A stretch of DNA of 64,000 bases, from NCBI RefSeq assembly GCF_004360225.1, contig NZ_SNUA01000015.1:54362-118361 (forward strand), given 5' to 3'. A model generated the notes under the pieces. It had not been told where the DNA came from and did not search any database. It worked only from the letters and a program-made list of their open reading frames with translations. Shown here piece after piece: positions 55,534-63,416 of the stretch. The first letter of the stretch is position 1. Every line of letters begins with the position of its first letter. The translations under genes and the position numbers were made by a program. Origin of the DNA: Alcanivorax sp. 24 (GTDB taxonomy: Bacteria > Pseudomonadota > Gammaproteobacteria > Pseudomonadales > Alcanivoracaceae).

Positions 55534-55920
55534 TTTGAGTTCCCCGATCCTTGTTTATGATGGGCCGCTTCGTGGCGACCAAGTTAGATTGGGTAGGCAG
55601 TATAGATAGACCCTGGACGTTGCAAATGTGGCGTAGTGTCGCAGCGTGCCGCATCTGAACCGGCACTGATGAGACGATACGAATTGACCTGGACTGCTTT
55701 GGGGCTGTTATTCAGAGGCTGCTTTAAAAAGGGAAAAAACAGGGTCTGTAATTCCGATCCCGCGGATCTTTGAGGAGACCAAGGCGCGGGAGTTATATAA
55801 CGATCCTCTCGGCTTCCTCCTCCACTGGTTCCACCGCTTTTGAGGCAATATTGTCTCTTTACTTGGTAATGAGAATTGGTTCTAATTGTGATTGTTACGA
55901 TATAACGTAAGAGGTAAGAT
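55534..55920. other. Divergent regulatory region between mbnP-like and rpmE2
   Basis: 387 bp. It includes a -10-like TATACT on the minus strand (55599-55604), a 10 bp palindrome GTTATATAAC (55792-55801) and the Zur-like box at 55893. The frames across it are not convincing. Confidence 0.5.
55893..55907. promoter_or_regulatory. Zur-like box before rpmE2-rpmJ2
   Basis: TGTTACGATATAACG matches 11 of 14 informative positions of the gammaproteobacterial Zur consensus TGTTATA-N-TATAACA. A -10-like TATAAC (55901-55906) lies inside it. It is 14 bp before the L31 start, where zinc-dependent repression of these paralogues is well established in other bacteria. Confidence 0.55.
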
Positions 55921-56190
55921 ATGCAAAAAGACATTCACCCTCCCTATGACTATGTCATCTTCCGTGATACCAGCTGTGGCGCCACGTTCAGGATTCGTTC
56001 CACCTGCCAGTCGGATAAAACGATCGTATGGGATGACGGAGAAACCTACCCCTTGGTGGAGCTTGATGTGTCGAGCGCTTCCCACCCCTTCTACACCGGG
56101 GAGCAGCGTCAGGCCTCGTCGGAGGGACGTGTCGCTCGTTTCCAACAGCGTTTCGGCAAGTTGAGCAGCCGGCCCACGCGCGCCAAATGA
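55921..56190 (+). CDS. rpmE2: 50S ribosomal protein L31 type B (zinc-independent)
   Basis: 89 residues. [28 protein letters not shown] is the type B start, and [25 protein letters not shown] is the conserved core. The four-Cys zinc site of type A L31 is absent (only isolated Cys). It replaces the zinc-binding L31 when zinc is scarce. GAGGTAAG precedes the ATG. It is followed 10 bp later by the matching L36 paralogue, the classical zinc-starvation pair. Confidence 0.95.
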   Translation: MQKDIHPPYDYVIFRDTSCGATFRIRSTCQSDKTIVWDDGETYPLVELDVSSASHPFYTGEQRQASSEGRVARFQQRFGKLSSRPTRAK

Positions 56191-56200
56191 GGGAACATCA

Positions 56201-56341
56201 ATGCAAGTCGTCAGCTCGTTGAAATCCGCCAAGAGCCGCCACCCGGATTGCCAGATCGTCAAGCGGCGAGGGCGTCTCTATGTGATCTGCAAGACCAATC
56301 CCCGTTTCAAAGCCAGACAGGGAACCAAAACCCGCAAGTAA
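56201..56341 (+). CDS. rpmJ2: 50S ribosomal protein L36 paralogue (zinc-independent)
   Basis: 46 residues, starting [20 protein letters not shown] and ending in a basic [10 protein letters not shown] tail. Ordinary L36 has a CxxC...CxxxxH zinc site; here the pattern is reduced to [16 protein letters not shown] without the full set of ligands, as in YkgO-type L36. GAGGGAAC lies upstream, and the start is 10 bp after the rpmE2 stop. Both should be controlled by the Zur-like box. Confidence 0.93.
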   Translation: MQVVSSLKSAKSRHPDCQIVKRRGRLYVICKTNPRFKARQGTKTRK

Positions 56342-56477
56342 CAGTGGCTATTCAATAACGGCCCCTGTTGCCGCGCCACCAGCGGATCCCTATCCCGAAT
56401 CCCTTCCGTTATCCAACATGCCCTGAATTATGGCAAAGTTAGGGCGTTTTAACGGCGCCCTGAAGGAGGGGTTTGTG

Positions 56478-57263
56478 ATGAAAAAGCACGCGCAGGCTTT
56501 GATGGAAATGAAAGGGCGGACGCCCATCGCCATGTTGACCGCCTACACCTGCCCGGTGGCCCGGGCTCTGGAGCGGGCGGCGATCCCGGTGATCCTGGTG
56601 GGCGACACCGTCGGTATGGTGGAAATGGGCTTCGACAGCACCCGTGACGTCACCATTGATCACATGACCTATCACGTTGGCGCCGTGCGTCGCGGCGCGC
56701 CGGAAACCCATATCATCGGCGATTTGCCGTATGAGACCGACAAGGACCCGGACACGGCACTGTGGAACGCCCGCCGCCTGATCGCCGCCGGCGCCGACAG
56801 CGTCAAACTGGAGGGCGCCAAGACCGGGGTGATCCGCCATCTGGTGGACAACGGCATCGCGGTGGTCGGGCATACTGGCCTGACACCGCAGACCGCCAAG
56901 AGCTTCACCAAGGTGGGACGCACCGAACAGGAAGCCAGGCAGGTGCTGGAGGATGCCGTCGCCATCCAGGAAGCCGGTGCCTTCATGATCGTGCTGGAGC
57001 ACATTCCCTACAATCTCGGTGCGGAGCTCACCGGCACCCTGCGGATTCCCACCATCGGTATCGGCGCCGGCCCGGACTGCGACGGTCAGGTACTGGTGAT
57101 CAATGATGCCCTGGGGCTGGGTGACTACTGGCCGCCGTTCTCCAAGCAGTACGCTCACGTCAGCCGCACCATTTTGCAAGTGGCGGAGGACTTCGCCAGC
57201 GAAGTGGCCTCCCGTGAGTTCCCCAACAACATCATCGCTTTCACCGGTTCAGGGAAAGCCTGA
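56478..57263 (+). CDS. panB: 3-methyl-2-oxobutanoate hydroxymethyltransferase
   Basis: 261 residues. It makes ketopantoate from 2-oxoisovalerate and methylene-tetrahydrofolate for pantothenate synthesis. Metal and substrate segments: LTAYTCPVARALERAAIPVILVGDTVGMVEMG (Asp), KLEGAK, VVGHTGLTPQ, LEHIP (catalytic Glu) and IPTIGIGAGPDCDGQVLVINDALGL. The ATG at 56478 follows GGAGGGG; the 16 codons before are not conserved. panC is not adjacent, unlike the common panBC pair, so the rest of the pathway lies elsewhere or this is a second copy. Confidence 0.92.
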   Translation: MKKHAQALMEMKGRTPIAMLTAYTCPVARALERAAIPVILVGDTVGMVEMGFDSTRDVTIDHMTYHVGAVRRGAPETHIIGDLPYETDKDPDTALWNARRLIAAGADSVKLEGAKTGVIRHLVDNGIAVVGHTGLTPQTAKSFTKVGRTEQEARQVLEDAVAIQEAGAFMIVLEHIPYNLGAELTGTLRIPTIGIGAGPDCDGQVLVINDALGLGDYWPPFSKQYAHVSRTILQVAEDFASEVASREFPNNIIAFTGSGKA

Positions 57264-57291
57264 TGCAGGCATGACATAAAGGATGTCGTTA

Positions 57292-58083
57292 ATGACGGAA
57301 AGGGAAGAAAACGATCTGGAACGCCTGTTGCGGCTGGCCGCCGATGAACCGGCCCACCGGCCGGAATTCTACCAGCGGCTGCTGGAATCCACGGTCTATG
57401 TGCTGGGCACCGCCAATGGCGGTGAAGGGCAGACCACCCTGGAGGCCGGCAGCCAGGTTAATCTGACGCAATGGGAGAAGCAGGACGGGACCTCGGCGAT
57501 TCCGTTCTTCTCGTCGCTGGAGGTGTTGAGGCAGGGCATTGAGGAGGAGCAGTCCTACCTGGCGTTGACGGCCCGTTCCCTGTTCGAAATGACCGAGGGC
57601 GCGACCCTCTATCTCAATCCGCGCCTGCCCTATGGCAAGGAATTCGTGCCGGAGGAAGTGCGGGGGCTGTTGAAGGAGGGGGTCGGCAGTGCGCCGGAGC
57701 AGCGTACGGTGGAGCAGGACACCGAGGTGTTGTTGGGACAGCCAGCCGAGTATCCGGCCGCGATGGTGGATTCCTTGACCCAACTGCTCGCCAAGCACGG
57801 CAACGTGAAGCGCGCTTTTCTGACACTGATGCACGACCGTTCCGTCAGCGAGCACCCCTCCCTGGTGGTCGGTATCGAGGCGGAGGGGGATATCGAGCCG
57901 GTGATGCGCGAATGCGGTCAGGTCATTGGCGATACCGTAAGTAAGGGGAAGGCGGTGGATCTGTACCGGATTGCGGAGAATGACGAAGGGCTCAGCCGTT
58001 ATTTCGTGGAACAGGTGGAGCCGTTTTATCAGCGCCGCTGGGGATCCCGGCTGCGCAATTTCTTCAAGGGTGGAAACGCCTGA
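57292..58083 (+). CDS. SseB-family protein (enhanced serine sensitivity)
   Basis: 263 residues, soluble. The SseB N-domain reads NDLERLLRLAADEPAHRPEFYQRLLESTVYVLG, then AIPFFSSLEVLRQ and LTARSLFEMTEGATLYLNPRLPYGKEFVPEEV; the C-domain reads VKRAFLTLMHDRSVSEHPSLVVGIEAEGDIE. The E. coli protein is named for a serine-sensitivity phenotype; its biochemistry is not known. The ATG at 57292 with AAGGA upstream is preferred to 57283, whose Shine-Dalgarno would be too close. Confidence 0.82.
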   Translation: MTEREENDLERLLRLAADEPAHRPEFYQRLLESTVYVLGTANGGEGQTTLEAGSQVNLTQWEKQDGTSAIPFFSSLEVLRQGIEEEQSYLALTARSLFEMTEGATLYLNPRLPYGKEFVPEEVRGLLKEGVGSAPEQRTVEQDTEVLLGQPAEYPAAMVDSLTQLLAKHGNVKRAFLTLMHDRSVSEHPSLVVGIEAEGDIEPVMRECGQVIGDTVSKGKAVDLYRIAENDEGLSRYFVEQVEPFYQRRWGSRLRNFFKGGNA

Positions 58084-58109
58084 GAGAGACCATTGCCTCG
58101 GAGGGAGTG

Positions 58110-58670
58110 ATGAAACAACCGGTTGCCGAACTGAACACCGAGCGTCTGCGTTTACGCCAGTGGCGGCCCGCGGATCGTGCCCCGTTCGCGGCCATGAACG
58201 CGGACCCGGAAGTGATGCAATTCTTCCCCGAGACCATGAACGAGGCGCAGAGCCAGGCCATGGCGGATCACTGCGAGGCGTTGATCGCCGAGCGGGGGTG
58301 GGGATTCTGGGCATTGGAGCAACGGGAGCAGAAGCGGTTTCTGGGATTTGTTGGCCTCAATATTCCCAATGTCATGCTGCCGTTCCAGCCTTGCGTGGAG
58401 ATCGGTTGGCGCCTGCGCCGCGACGCCTGGGGCAATGGCTATGCCACGGAAGCCGCGGCCGCGGTGCTCGAGTTCGGCTTCGACAACCTGGAGCTGGAGG
58501 AAATCGTTGCTTTCACCAGTGTGCTGAATTACCGCTCCCAGGCGGTGATGGAGCGGCTGGGCATGGCGCGGCAGGAGGATACCTTCGACCATCCCAGCGT
58601 GCCGGAAGGCATGCCAATACGGGAGCACTGTCTTTACCGGCTGTCCGCCGGGGACTGGCGTCGACGGTAG
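58110..58670 (+). CDS. GNAT family N-acetyltransferase (RimJ/RimL type)
   Basis: 186 residues. LNTERLRLRQWRPADRAPFAAMNADPEVMQFFP is the RimJ/RimL N-terminus. The acetyl-CoA site lies in EIGWRLRRDAWGNGYATEAAAAVLEFGFDNLELEEIVAFTSVLNYRSQAVMERLGM, with the RxxxGNGYA loop. Substrate unknown: ribosomal protein, amino acid or antibiotic are all possible. GGAGGGAG precedes the ATG. It sits 26 bp after the SseB gene and may share its transcript. Confidence 0.88.
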   Translation: MKQPVAELNTERLRLRQWRPADRAPFAAMNADPEVMQFFPETMNEAQSQAMADHCEALIAERGWGFWALEQREQKRFLGFVGLNIPNVMLPFQPCVEIGWRLRRDAWGNGYATEAAAAVLEFGFDNLELEEIVAFTSVLNYRSQAVMERLGMARQEDTFDHPSVPEGMPIREHCLYRLSAGDWRRR

Positions 58671-58701
58671 TCAATATTCGAACCAAAAGGGAAGCCGAAC
58701 A

Positions 58702-59421
58702 ATGGAACAGGGAAGCCCGAGTCAGGGGGAGGGGGCGCCTTACGCGCCGCCGCGAGCGGATCTGTCGGAAAAAACTCCGCGACCGGAGGCGTTGATCGAC
58801 ACCGGTGCGCTGACCAAATGGGTGAAACGTTTTTTGTACGCGGATATGGCCATGGCGGCGGTGGCGGTTATTTCAGGACTACTGGAATATCGGCTATTGC
58901 TCCGACTCCGCGACGGCGTGGTGTTGAGCGATCAGGTTATCGAGGCCAGTTATCTCCGCCAGGGAGTGGTCGGTCTGGTGCAAACCCTCGTTCTGCTCAC
59001 CGCCATGATCCTGGTGGCCCGCTGGATCTACCGCGCCAACCAGAATTGCCGGAGGCTCGGGGCAGCGGACATGCGGTTCACGCCGGGCTGGGCGGTGGGC
59101 TGGTACTTCATCCCCGTGCTCAGCATGTGGAAACCCTATCAGGCGATGAAGGAAATCTGGCGTGCCAGTGCCGCCCCCGCCGATTGGCACCGCCAATCCA
59201 CGCCAATGCTGATGCCGGTGTGGTGGGGGATGTGGTTGCTGTCCCTGGCACTGGGGTCAGGCATCATGCAACTGGCCCGGCATGCGAATTCCATGGAGGA
59301 CTACCTGCTCCTTAGCCAGGTGACGCTGGTGGCGGACTTTTTGGAGATACCGCTGGCTTTCGCGTTAATGGTATTGATCCGGCGTATCCATGCCATGCAG
59401 CGCTCGGCTTGTGGCGTGTGA
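58702..59421 (+). CDS. DUF4328 membrane protein
   Basis: 239 residues. A proline-rich N-terminus (~35 residues) precedes about five membrane helices. The DUF4328 signature is clear: ARWIYRANQNCRRLGAADMRFTPGWAVGWYFIPVLSMWKPYQAMKEIWRAS, followed by WWGMWLLSLALGSGI. The family's role is unknown; it is found in the inner membrane of many bacteria. AAGGGAAGCC lies upstream of the ATG. Confidence 0.85.
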   Translation: MEQGSPSQGEGAPYAPPRADLSEKTPRPEALIDTGALTKWVKRFLYADMAMAAVAVISGLLEYRLLLRLRDGVVLSDQVIEASYLRQGVVGLVQTLVLLTAMILVARWIYRANQNCRRLGAADMRFTPGWAVGWYFIPVLSMWKPYQAMKEIWRASAAPADWHRQSTPMLMPVWWGMWLLSLALGSGIMQLARHANSMEDYLLLSQVTLVADFLEIPLAFALMVLIRRIHAMQRSACGV

Positions 59422-59472
59422 GCGTGTTGCGTGCAGGCAAATTATGGGACAGTGGCGCCGGAGGAGACGGTG

Positions 59473-59877
59473 ATGGAATCGAACATCGTACTGGTCTACG
59501 ACAAACAATGTCCCGCCTGCGACAACTATTGCCGCTGGGTTCGCCTGCGTGATGCCGTTGGCTCCTTGCAACTGGTCGACGCGCGCGAGGACACGGAGAT
59601 TCTGCGCGAGATTACCGCCCGTGGCTGGGACATTGACCAGGGCACGGTTTTGAAGGTCGGGGATCAACTCTATTACGGTGCCGACGCCATCCACGCGCTG
59701 GCGTTGATGGGCAGCCGTTCCGGGGTGTTCAACCGCTTGAATTACTGGATGTTCCGCTCACCCAGGGTGGCGTCGGTGTTGTATCCGGTGTTGCGCGCCC
59801 TGCGTAACCTGTTACTCAAAGCACTGCGGAAAAGCAAAATCAATAACCTGGGCAAAGCGAACAATGAACGCTTCTAG
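59473..59877 (+). CDS. DCC-family thiol-disulfide oxidoreductase (DUF393, YuxK-like)
   Basis: 134 residues. The N-terminal thioredoxin-like motif IVLVYDKQCPACDNYCRWVRLRD carries the CPAC pair typical of DUF393; LQLVDAREDTEILREI and YYGADAIHALALMG follow. The C-terminal part is helical and basic (LLLKALRKSKINN). The partner and substrate are unknown. GAGGAGACGG precedes the ATG at 59473; upstream in-frame codons overlap a GTGTTGCGTG repeat half. Confidence 0.82.
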   Translation: MESNIVLVYDKQCPACDNYCRWVRLRDAVGSLQLVDAREDTEILREITARGWDIDQGTVLKVGDQLYYGADAIHALALMGSRSGVFNRLNYWMFRSPRVASVLYPVLRALRNLLLKALRKSKINNLGKANNERF

Positions 59878-59902
59878 GTAATGTTTTTCCGGTTTTTTGA
59901 AA

Positions 59903-59961
59903 TAAAAAAATAAAAAGAGACCGGTTGTCTCCGTCAACCCCGAAGGGCGACGGAGGCCGGT
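59903..59961 (-). terminator. Terminator of the PA3496-like gene
   Basis: On the minus strand ACCGG..CTCCGTC pairs with GACGGAG..CCGGT (59920-59961) with a bulge, followed by a long T-rich run (the A-run at 59903-59917 on the plus strand). Confidence 0.7.
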
Positions 59962-59966
59962 GAGGT

Positions 59967-60206
59967 TCAGTGCAGAGTATCGTCGTCTTCAAAATCAAGA
60001 AACTCGTACTCGCTAAGTTCCCGTTTCAGACGGCGCTCCTCCAGCCGATCCTCGATACGATGACGCATGTCCATGTTGAAACTGCGAGCGCGAGCACTGC
60101 GTTCCTCCTGGAGCTCCTCACCGTTGTCGTCATCGACAAGGTCAAAATCATCATTCATCAGCAGGTCTTCCGATTCATAGTCTCGGTCAGCGCGGCGGTT
60201 ACTCAT
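59967..60206 (-). CDS. PA3496-family small acidic protein
   Basis: 79 residues. The ATG at 60206 has AAAGGAGG 4 nt upstream. The N-terminal half is acidic (ESEDLLMNDDFDLVDDDNGEE). The second half is a charged helix, ARSFNMDMRHRIEDRLEERRLKRELSEYEFLD, with the RRxIExxxExxxLxxxxxxY pattern of PA3496-like putative envelope-integrity proteins. It has no signal peptide or membrane segment. Function is not established. Confidence 0.65.
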   Translation of the reverse strand: MSNRRADRDYESEDLLMNDDFDLVDDDNGEELQEERSARARSFNMDMRHRIEDRLEERRLKRELSEYEFLDFEDDDTLH

Positions 60207-60380
60207 GGGGCCTCCTTTCGGTAACGAAAGCGCCGTAAACAACCGGGTGCCAAGGGGGACTCCGCGAACGGAACGCCCAACCCGACTACCTCAGCGCCTA
60301 TATAACTTCTGTCTTTCCCCGATACAAGTATTTTTTGGGTTCATCGTGGAATAACCGGACTGGGGAGCTCCATCGGGGGG

Positions 60381-60488
60381 GCGGGTCAGTACGGAGGCCT
60401 TCCGGGATCGCCGTGAATACATCCCCGTAGACTCCTGGTTTGACGTCCCTGTCAAACAGGGTCCCGGAAGGCCTCCGTACTGACCCGC
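60381..60488. repeat. Large palindromic element A
   Basis: GCGGGTCAGTACGGAGGCCT.. (60381-60407) is perfectly inverted at 60462-60488 over 27 bp. The 54 bp centre contains CGCCGTGAATACATCC and a CCCTG-tcaaa-CAGGG hairpin. It shares this core with element B in the opposite orientation. Confidence 0.85.
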
Positions 60489-60556
60489 TTCGAGTGAACC
60501 GCGGCACTTTGGGCTCCAACAACGTCGACCGCTGCCACGGAAGGGGCTACGAAGCG

Positions 60557-60626
60557 GCTGTGGGAAGCTTGCTTGCAAGCGAATCCTGGGGTCCGAAAGC
60601 CCATTCGCTTGCCAGCAAGCTTCCCA
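60557..60626. repeat. REP pair, feet outward
   Basis: CTGTGGGAAGCTTGCTTGCA.. (60557-60583) and ATTCGCTTGCCAGCAAGCTT.. (60602-60626), inverted with feet outward. It lies between palindromic elements A and B. Confidence 0.85.
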
Positions 60627-60699
60627 CGGCGGCGTTGTAGCTGCCTTCGAATTTATCTCTCCAAGGCCAAAGAACATCCGCACTTTCCGGTTACCTCGA

Positions 60700-60793
60700 A
60701 GCGGAACCGCGTTACGCCTTTGCGGGACCCTGGCGAACAGGGACGTTCGGACGTATTCACGGCGTTCCCGTAAAGGCATAACGCGGCTCCGCT
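60700..60793. repeat. Large palindromic element B (reverse of A)
   Basis: The arms 60700-60727 and 60766-60793 match in all but three positions, all transitions. The centre has CCCTG-gcgaa-CAGGG (60728-60742) and GGACGTATTCACGGCG, the reverse complement of the element A core. The rest of 60794-60993 shows no motif beyond the likely promoter of the next gene. Confidence 0.8.
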
Positions 60794-60993
60794 GTCCCTG
60801 ATGGAGGGAGGCACTGAGGCAGGTCTGCACGGAAGCCTTTCGGCGTCCGGCGCTATGTGACCGTGGTCATAAGCCCGGGATCTCCATCCCCCGATGGCGA
60901 GGGAAACGCTGGCGGGCTCCGGGGAGGCTTTGTAAGCTGCCCTTTTGGGCGGCCGCGAGCGGCATGGACCCGGGATTGGGGAGATAAAAGACA

Positions 60994-62520
60994 ATGGCGG
61001 ATTGGCTGGTGGTAGTGGGCGTCAGCATGGCGGTCATGGCCACGGTGGGGCTGATCAGGCAGGCCGCCTGGCACGGCCATAGCCTGGTCCTGTTCGTATT
61101 GCCGGTGGCGGGGTTACACCAGGTTCAGGAAAACTGGGAGGCCTATGGCCGGCTCGCCCTGTTGCGGGTCGCCGGATTGGTCATCACCTTGGCGGGCCTG
61201 GGGCTAATGTACGTGGACTACCGGGAAAACGCGGCGATTCCCCCGGTGTCCGGTCAGGTGGTGAGCGGCGCCGCCGACATTACCAGCAGCCCCTTCGTGC
61301 GTTCTTCCGAGGCGGCCCTGCTGATGGCTCGTGGTGAGGGGCATCCGCTCACCGGCCGATTGCACGGCACCGATCTGAAAAACTCTCAAGTGACGCTGGT
61401 CAACGGCGTCTTGACGGTACACCAGGGGGACGGCGTGTTGCCCGAGCTGTCCGTCAGCCTGCTCTTGAGCTGGCCGACGGCGTCGATTCGCGAGCGCCGT
61501 ACTCTGCTGGTCTCTCCCTGGGAAGAGGGCGGGCCGGAAATCCACCTTTCCTGGACCCCGGCCGGCCAGCAATACCCGGAAACGCGCATCATCCGTAACG
61601 GCTATCGCCTTGACCTGGCGCTGGCGCCACGGGATCCCGGCGGCTTCAACGGCACTATCCAACTGGTCTTGCCTGACCAGACGAACAGCTATCTGGTGGG
61701 GGACTTCACCGCCCGTACCAACCATCTGCGCTATCGGGATGGCGACGTGGACGCCGGTTTCGATCACCCGGATACCCTGGCCTGGGTATCGGAGCAGTAT
61801 CTGCAGACTCAGTTTCCCGCAGGGGTATTGCAAAACGTCGAAGTGGAGAACGTGATTCTGCGCCGCGCCGCCGGCGAGGGCCGGGTGGAGGTTCGTCTGA
61901 CCCGCTCCGATGGTGGCCGTGAACGGCGTCAACTGGGCCTGGAGAAGACCCCGGTGGGTTGGGCGGTGACACCGGGCTCCATGACCGCTGGCCGCCAGCC
62001 GACGGCGGAACCGCCACCGCCGCCGAAACCGCCGGCACCGCCGGGACCCGACACGTCAGTGCCACTAACCGACCTGCTGGTGCTGGCGCCGTTGACCGGC
62101 AGTGAACTGACGGTGCGCGAAAGCGGTGGCCGGGAACGCACCGGGGTGCTGACCCGGGTCGCCAGCGACCGGCTCTGGCTGCGCCTGGCGCTGGGAGCCG
62201 GTAGTGCCGAGATCGCCGTCGACGGCACCCTCATCGACAGCCTGAGCAGCAATGACGGCCGCCGCTGGCAAGTGGCCGCGACCGCCGCCGCTACATTGCC
62301 ACCGGAGGTGCCGCACGGTGATCCCGCGGAACCGCACACGCCTTATCAGGTCTTGCTGGGGCGCCTGGTACGGGTCACCACCGGGGATGGTAAAACCCAG
62401 GAGGGACGCTTGCAGGCGGTGGAAGGCGGGCGTATTACTTTGACTGTGCCGGTGGGCGCCGGCACAGTGGAATACTTTCATGCACTATCCGATATCGTGT
62501 CCATGGAGGCGGTTAGGTGA
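60994..62520 (+). CDS. Membrane-associated protein of unknown function, 508 aa
   Basis: The N-terminus has two or three membrane helices (VVVGVSMAVMATVGLI, LVLFVLPVAGLHQV, LLRVAGLVITLAGLGLMYVDY). A long, probably periplasmic, beta-rich part follows (residues ~80-345). Then comes a proline linker (EPPPPPKPPAPPGP), then two short repeats resembling small beta-barrels: LTGSELTVRESGGRERTGVLTRV and LLGRLVRVTTGDGKTQEGRLQAV, reminiscent of Sm-like or SH3-like folds. No family is recognised. It overlaps the TIGR01777 gene by 4 bp and so is coupled to it. GGGGAGATAAAAGACA precedes the ATG. Confidence 0.75.
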   Translation: MADWLVVVGVSMAVMATVGLIRQAAWHGHSLVLFVLPVAGLHQVQENWEAYGRLALLRVAGLVITLAGLGLMYVDYRENAAIPPVSGQVVSGAADITSSPFVRSSEAALLMARGEGHPLTGRLHGTDLKNSQVTLVNGVLTVHQGDGVLPELSVSLLLSWPTASIRERRTLLVSPWEEGGPEIHLSWTPAGQQYPETRIIRNGYRLDLALAPRDPGGFNGTIQLVLPDQTNSYLVGDFTARTNHLRYRDGDVDAGFDHPDTLAWVSEQYLQTQFPAGVLQNVEVENVILRRAAGEGRVEVRLTRSDGGRERRQLGLEKTPVGWAVTPGSMTAGRQPTAEPPPPPKPPAPPGPDTSVPLTDLLVLAPLTGSELTVRESGGRERTGVLTRVASDRLWLRLALGAGSAEIAVDGTLIDSLSSNDGRRWQVAATAAATLPPEVPHGDPAEPHTPYQVLLGRLVRVTTGDGKTQEGRLQAVEGGRITLTVPVGAGTVEYFHALSDIVSMEAVR

Positions 62521-63416
62521 ATATCCTGATGACCGGCGGCACCGGTTTCATCGGCGGCGCCCTGGGACATCATCTGCACAGTCACGGCCACCGGCTGGTG
62601 GTGCTCAGTCGCCAGAGCCGGCAACGGGCGCAGGCGTCGTGCCCGCCCGGCACCCGGATTATTTCCTCGTTCAATGACATCGCCGATGACGAAGCGCTGG
62701 ATGCGGTGGTCAATCTGGCCGGCGAAAGCCTGTTCAGCCGCCGCTGGAGCGCGGCGCGCAAACAGCGACTGTTGGATTCGCGGGTCGGTGTTACCGATGA
62801 CCTGGTGGCGCTGATGCGCCGTTTGCGGCGCCCGCCGGCGGTGATGGTTAGCGGCTCGGCGGTGGGCTTCTATGGCGACGCTGGTGACGCCGAACTGACC
62901 GAGCGCAGCCCCGCCCGGCGCAAGGACTTCGGCTACCGGCTCTGCGACGCCTGGGAGCAGGCCGCCCGCGAAGTCACCGGCCTGGGCATGCGGCTGGTGA
63001 TCGTCCGCACTGGCGTGGTGCTGGGCGCCAACGGCGGCATGCTGGCCAGATTGTTGCCCGCTTATCGGTTCGGTCTGGGGATGCGTCTGGGCAGCGGCGA
63101 ACAATGGCTGAGCTGGATCCACCAGGATGATCTGCTGGCGATTCTGGCCCGGGCCCTGACTTCTCCCAGCGTCGAAGGTGTGTTCAACGTCACCGCGCCG
63201 GAGCCGGTGACCCAGCGCGAGTTTCATCGTGCTCTGGCCAGGGCGGCGCGGCGCCCGGCGCCCTGGGTGATGCCGGCGCCGGTGTTGCGACTGGCACTGG
63301 GCGAGATGTCGCAACTGATGCTCGGCGGGCAGCGTGCCTACCCCCGTCGACTGGAAGAGCAGGGGTTCGTGTTCCGTTATCCCCGCCTTGAACAGGCCCT
63401 GGCCGATCTGGTGTGA
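62517..63416 (+). CDS. TIGR01777-family NAD-dependent epimerase-like protein (YfcH-like)
   Basis: 299 residues from a GTG that overlaps the previous stop (GTGA). SDR Rossmann motif NILMTGGTGFIGGALGHHLHSHGHRLVVLSR; VVNLAGESLFSRRWSAARKQRLLDSRV; SGSAVGFYGDAGD; LSWIHQDDLLAIL; and a C-terminal DUF1731-like end (PAPVLRLALGEMSQLMLGGQRAYPRRLEEQGFVFRYP). Homologues are annotated as cell-division inhibitor or epimerase, but the reaction is unknown. Composite repeat 3 starts at its stop codon. Confidence 0.9.
   Translation: MNILMTGGTGFIGGALGHHLHSHGHRLVVLSRQSRQRAQASCPPGTRIISSFNDIADDEALDAVVNLAGESLFSRRWSAARKQRLLDSRVGVTDDLVALMRRLRRPPAVMVSGSAVGFYGDAGDAELTERSPARRKDFGYRLCDAWEQAAREVTGLGMRLVIVRTGVVLGANGGMLARLLPAYRFGLGMRLGSGEQWLSWIHQDDLLAILARALTSPSVEGVFNVTAPEPVTQREFHRALARAARRPAPWVMPAPVLRLALGEMSQLMLGGQRAYPRRLEEQGFVFRYPRLEQALADLV

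Noticed and set aside
55872..55883. Fur box (AGAATTGGTTCT)
   Set aside because: It is a short palindrome with poor match to the 19 bp Fur consensus; the Zur-like box next to it fits the genes better.
60291..60830. Minus-strand genes in the palindrome region
   Set aside because: They are made of the inverted repeats and the REP pair; no start signal or conserved sequence.
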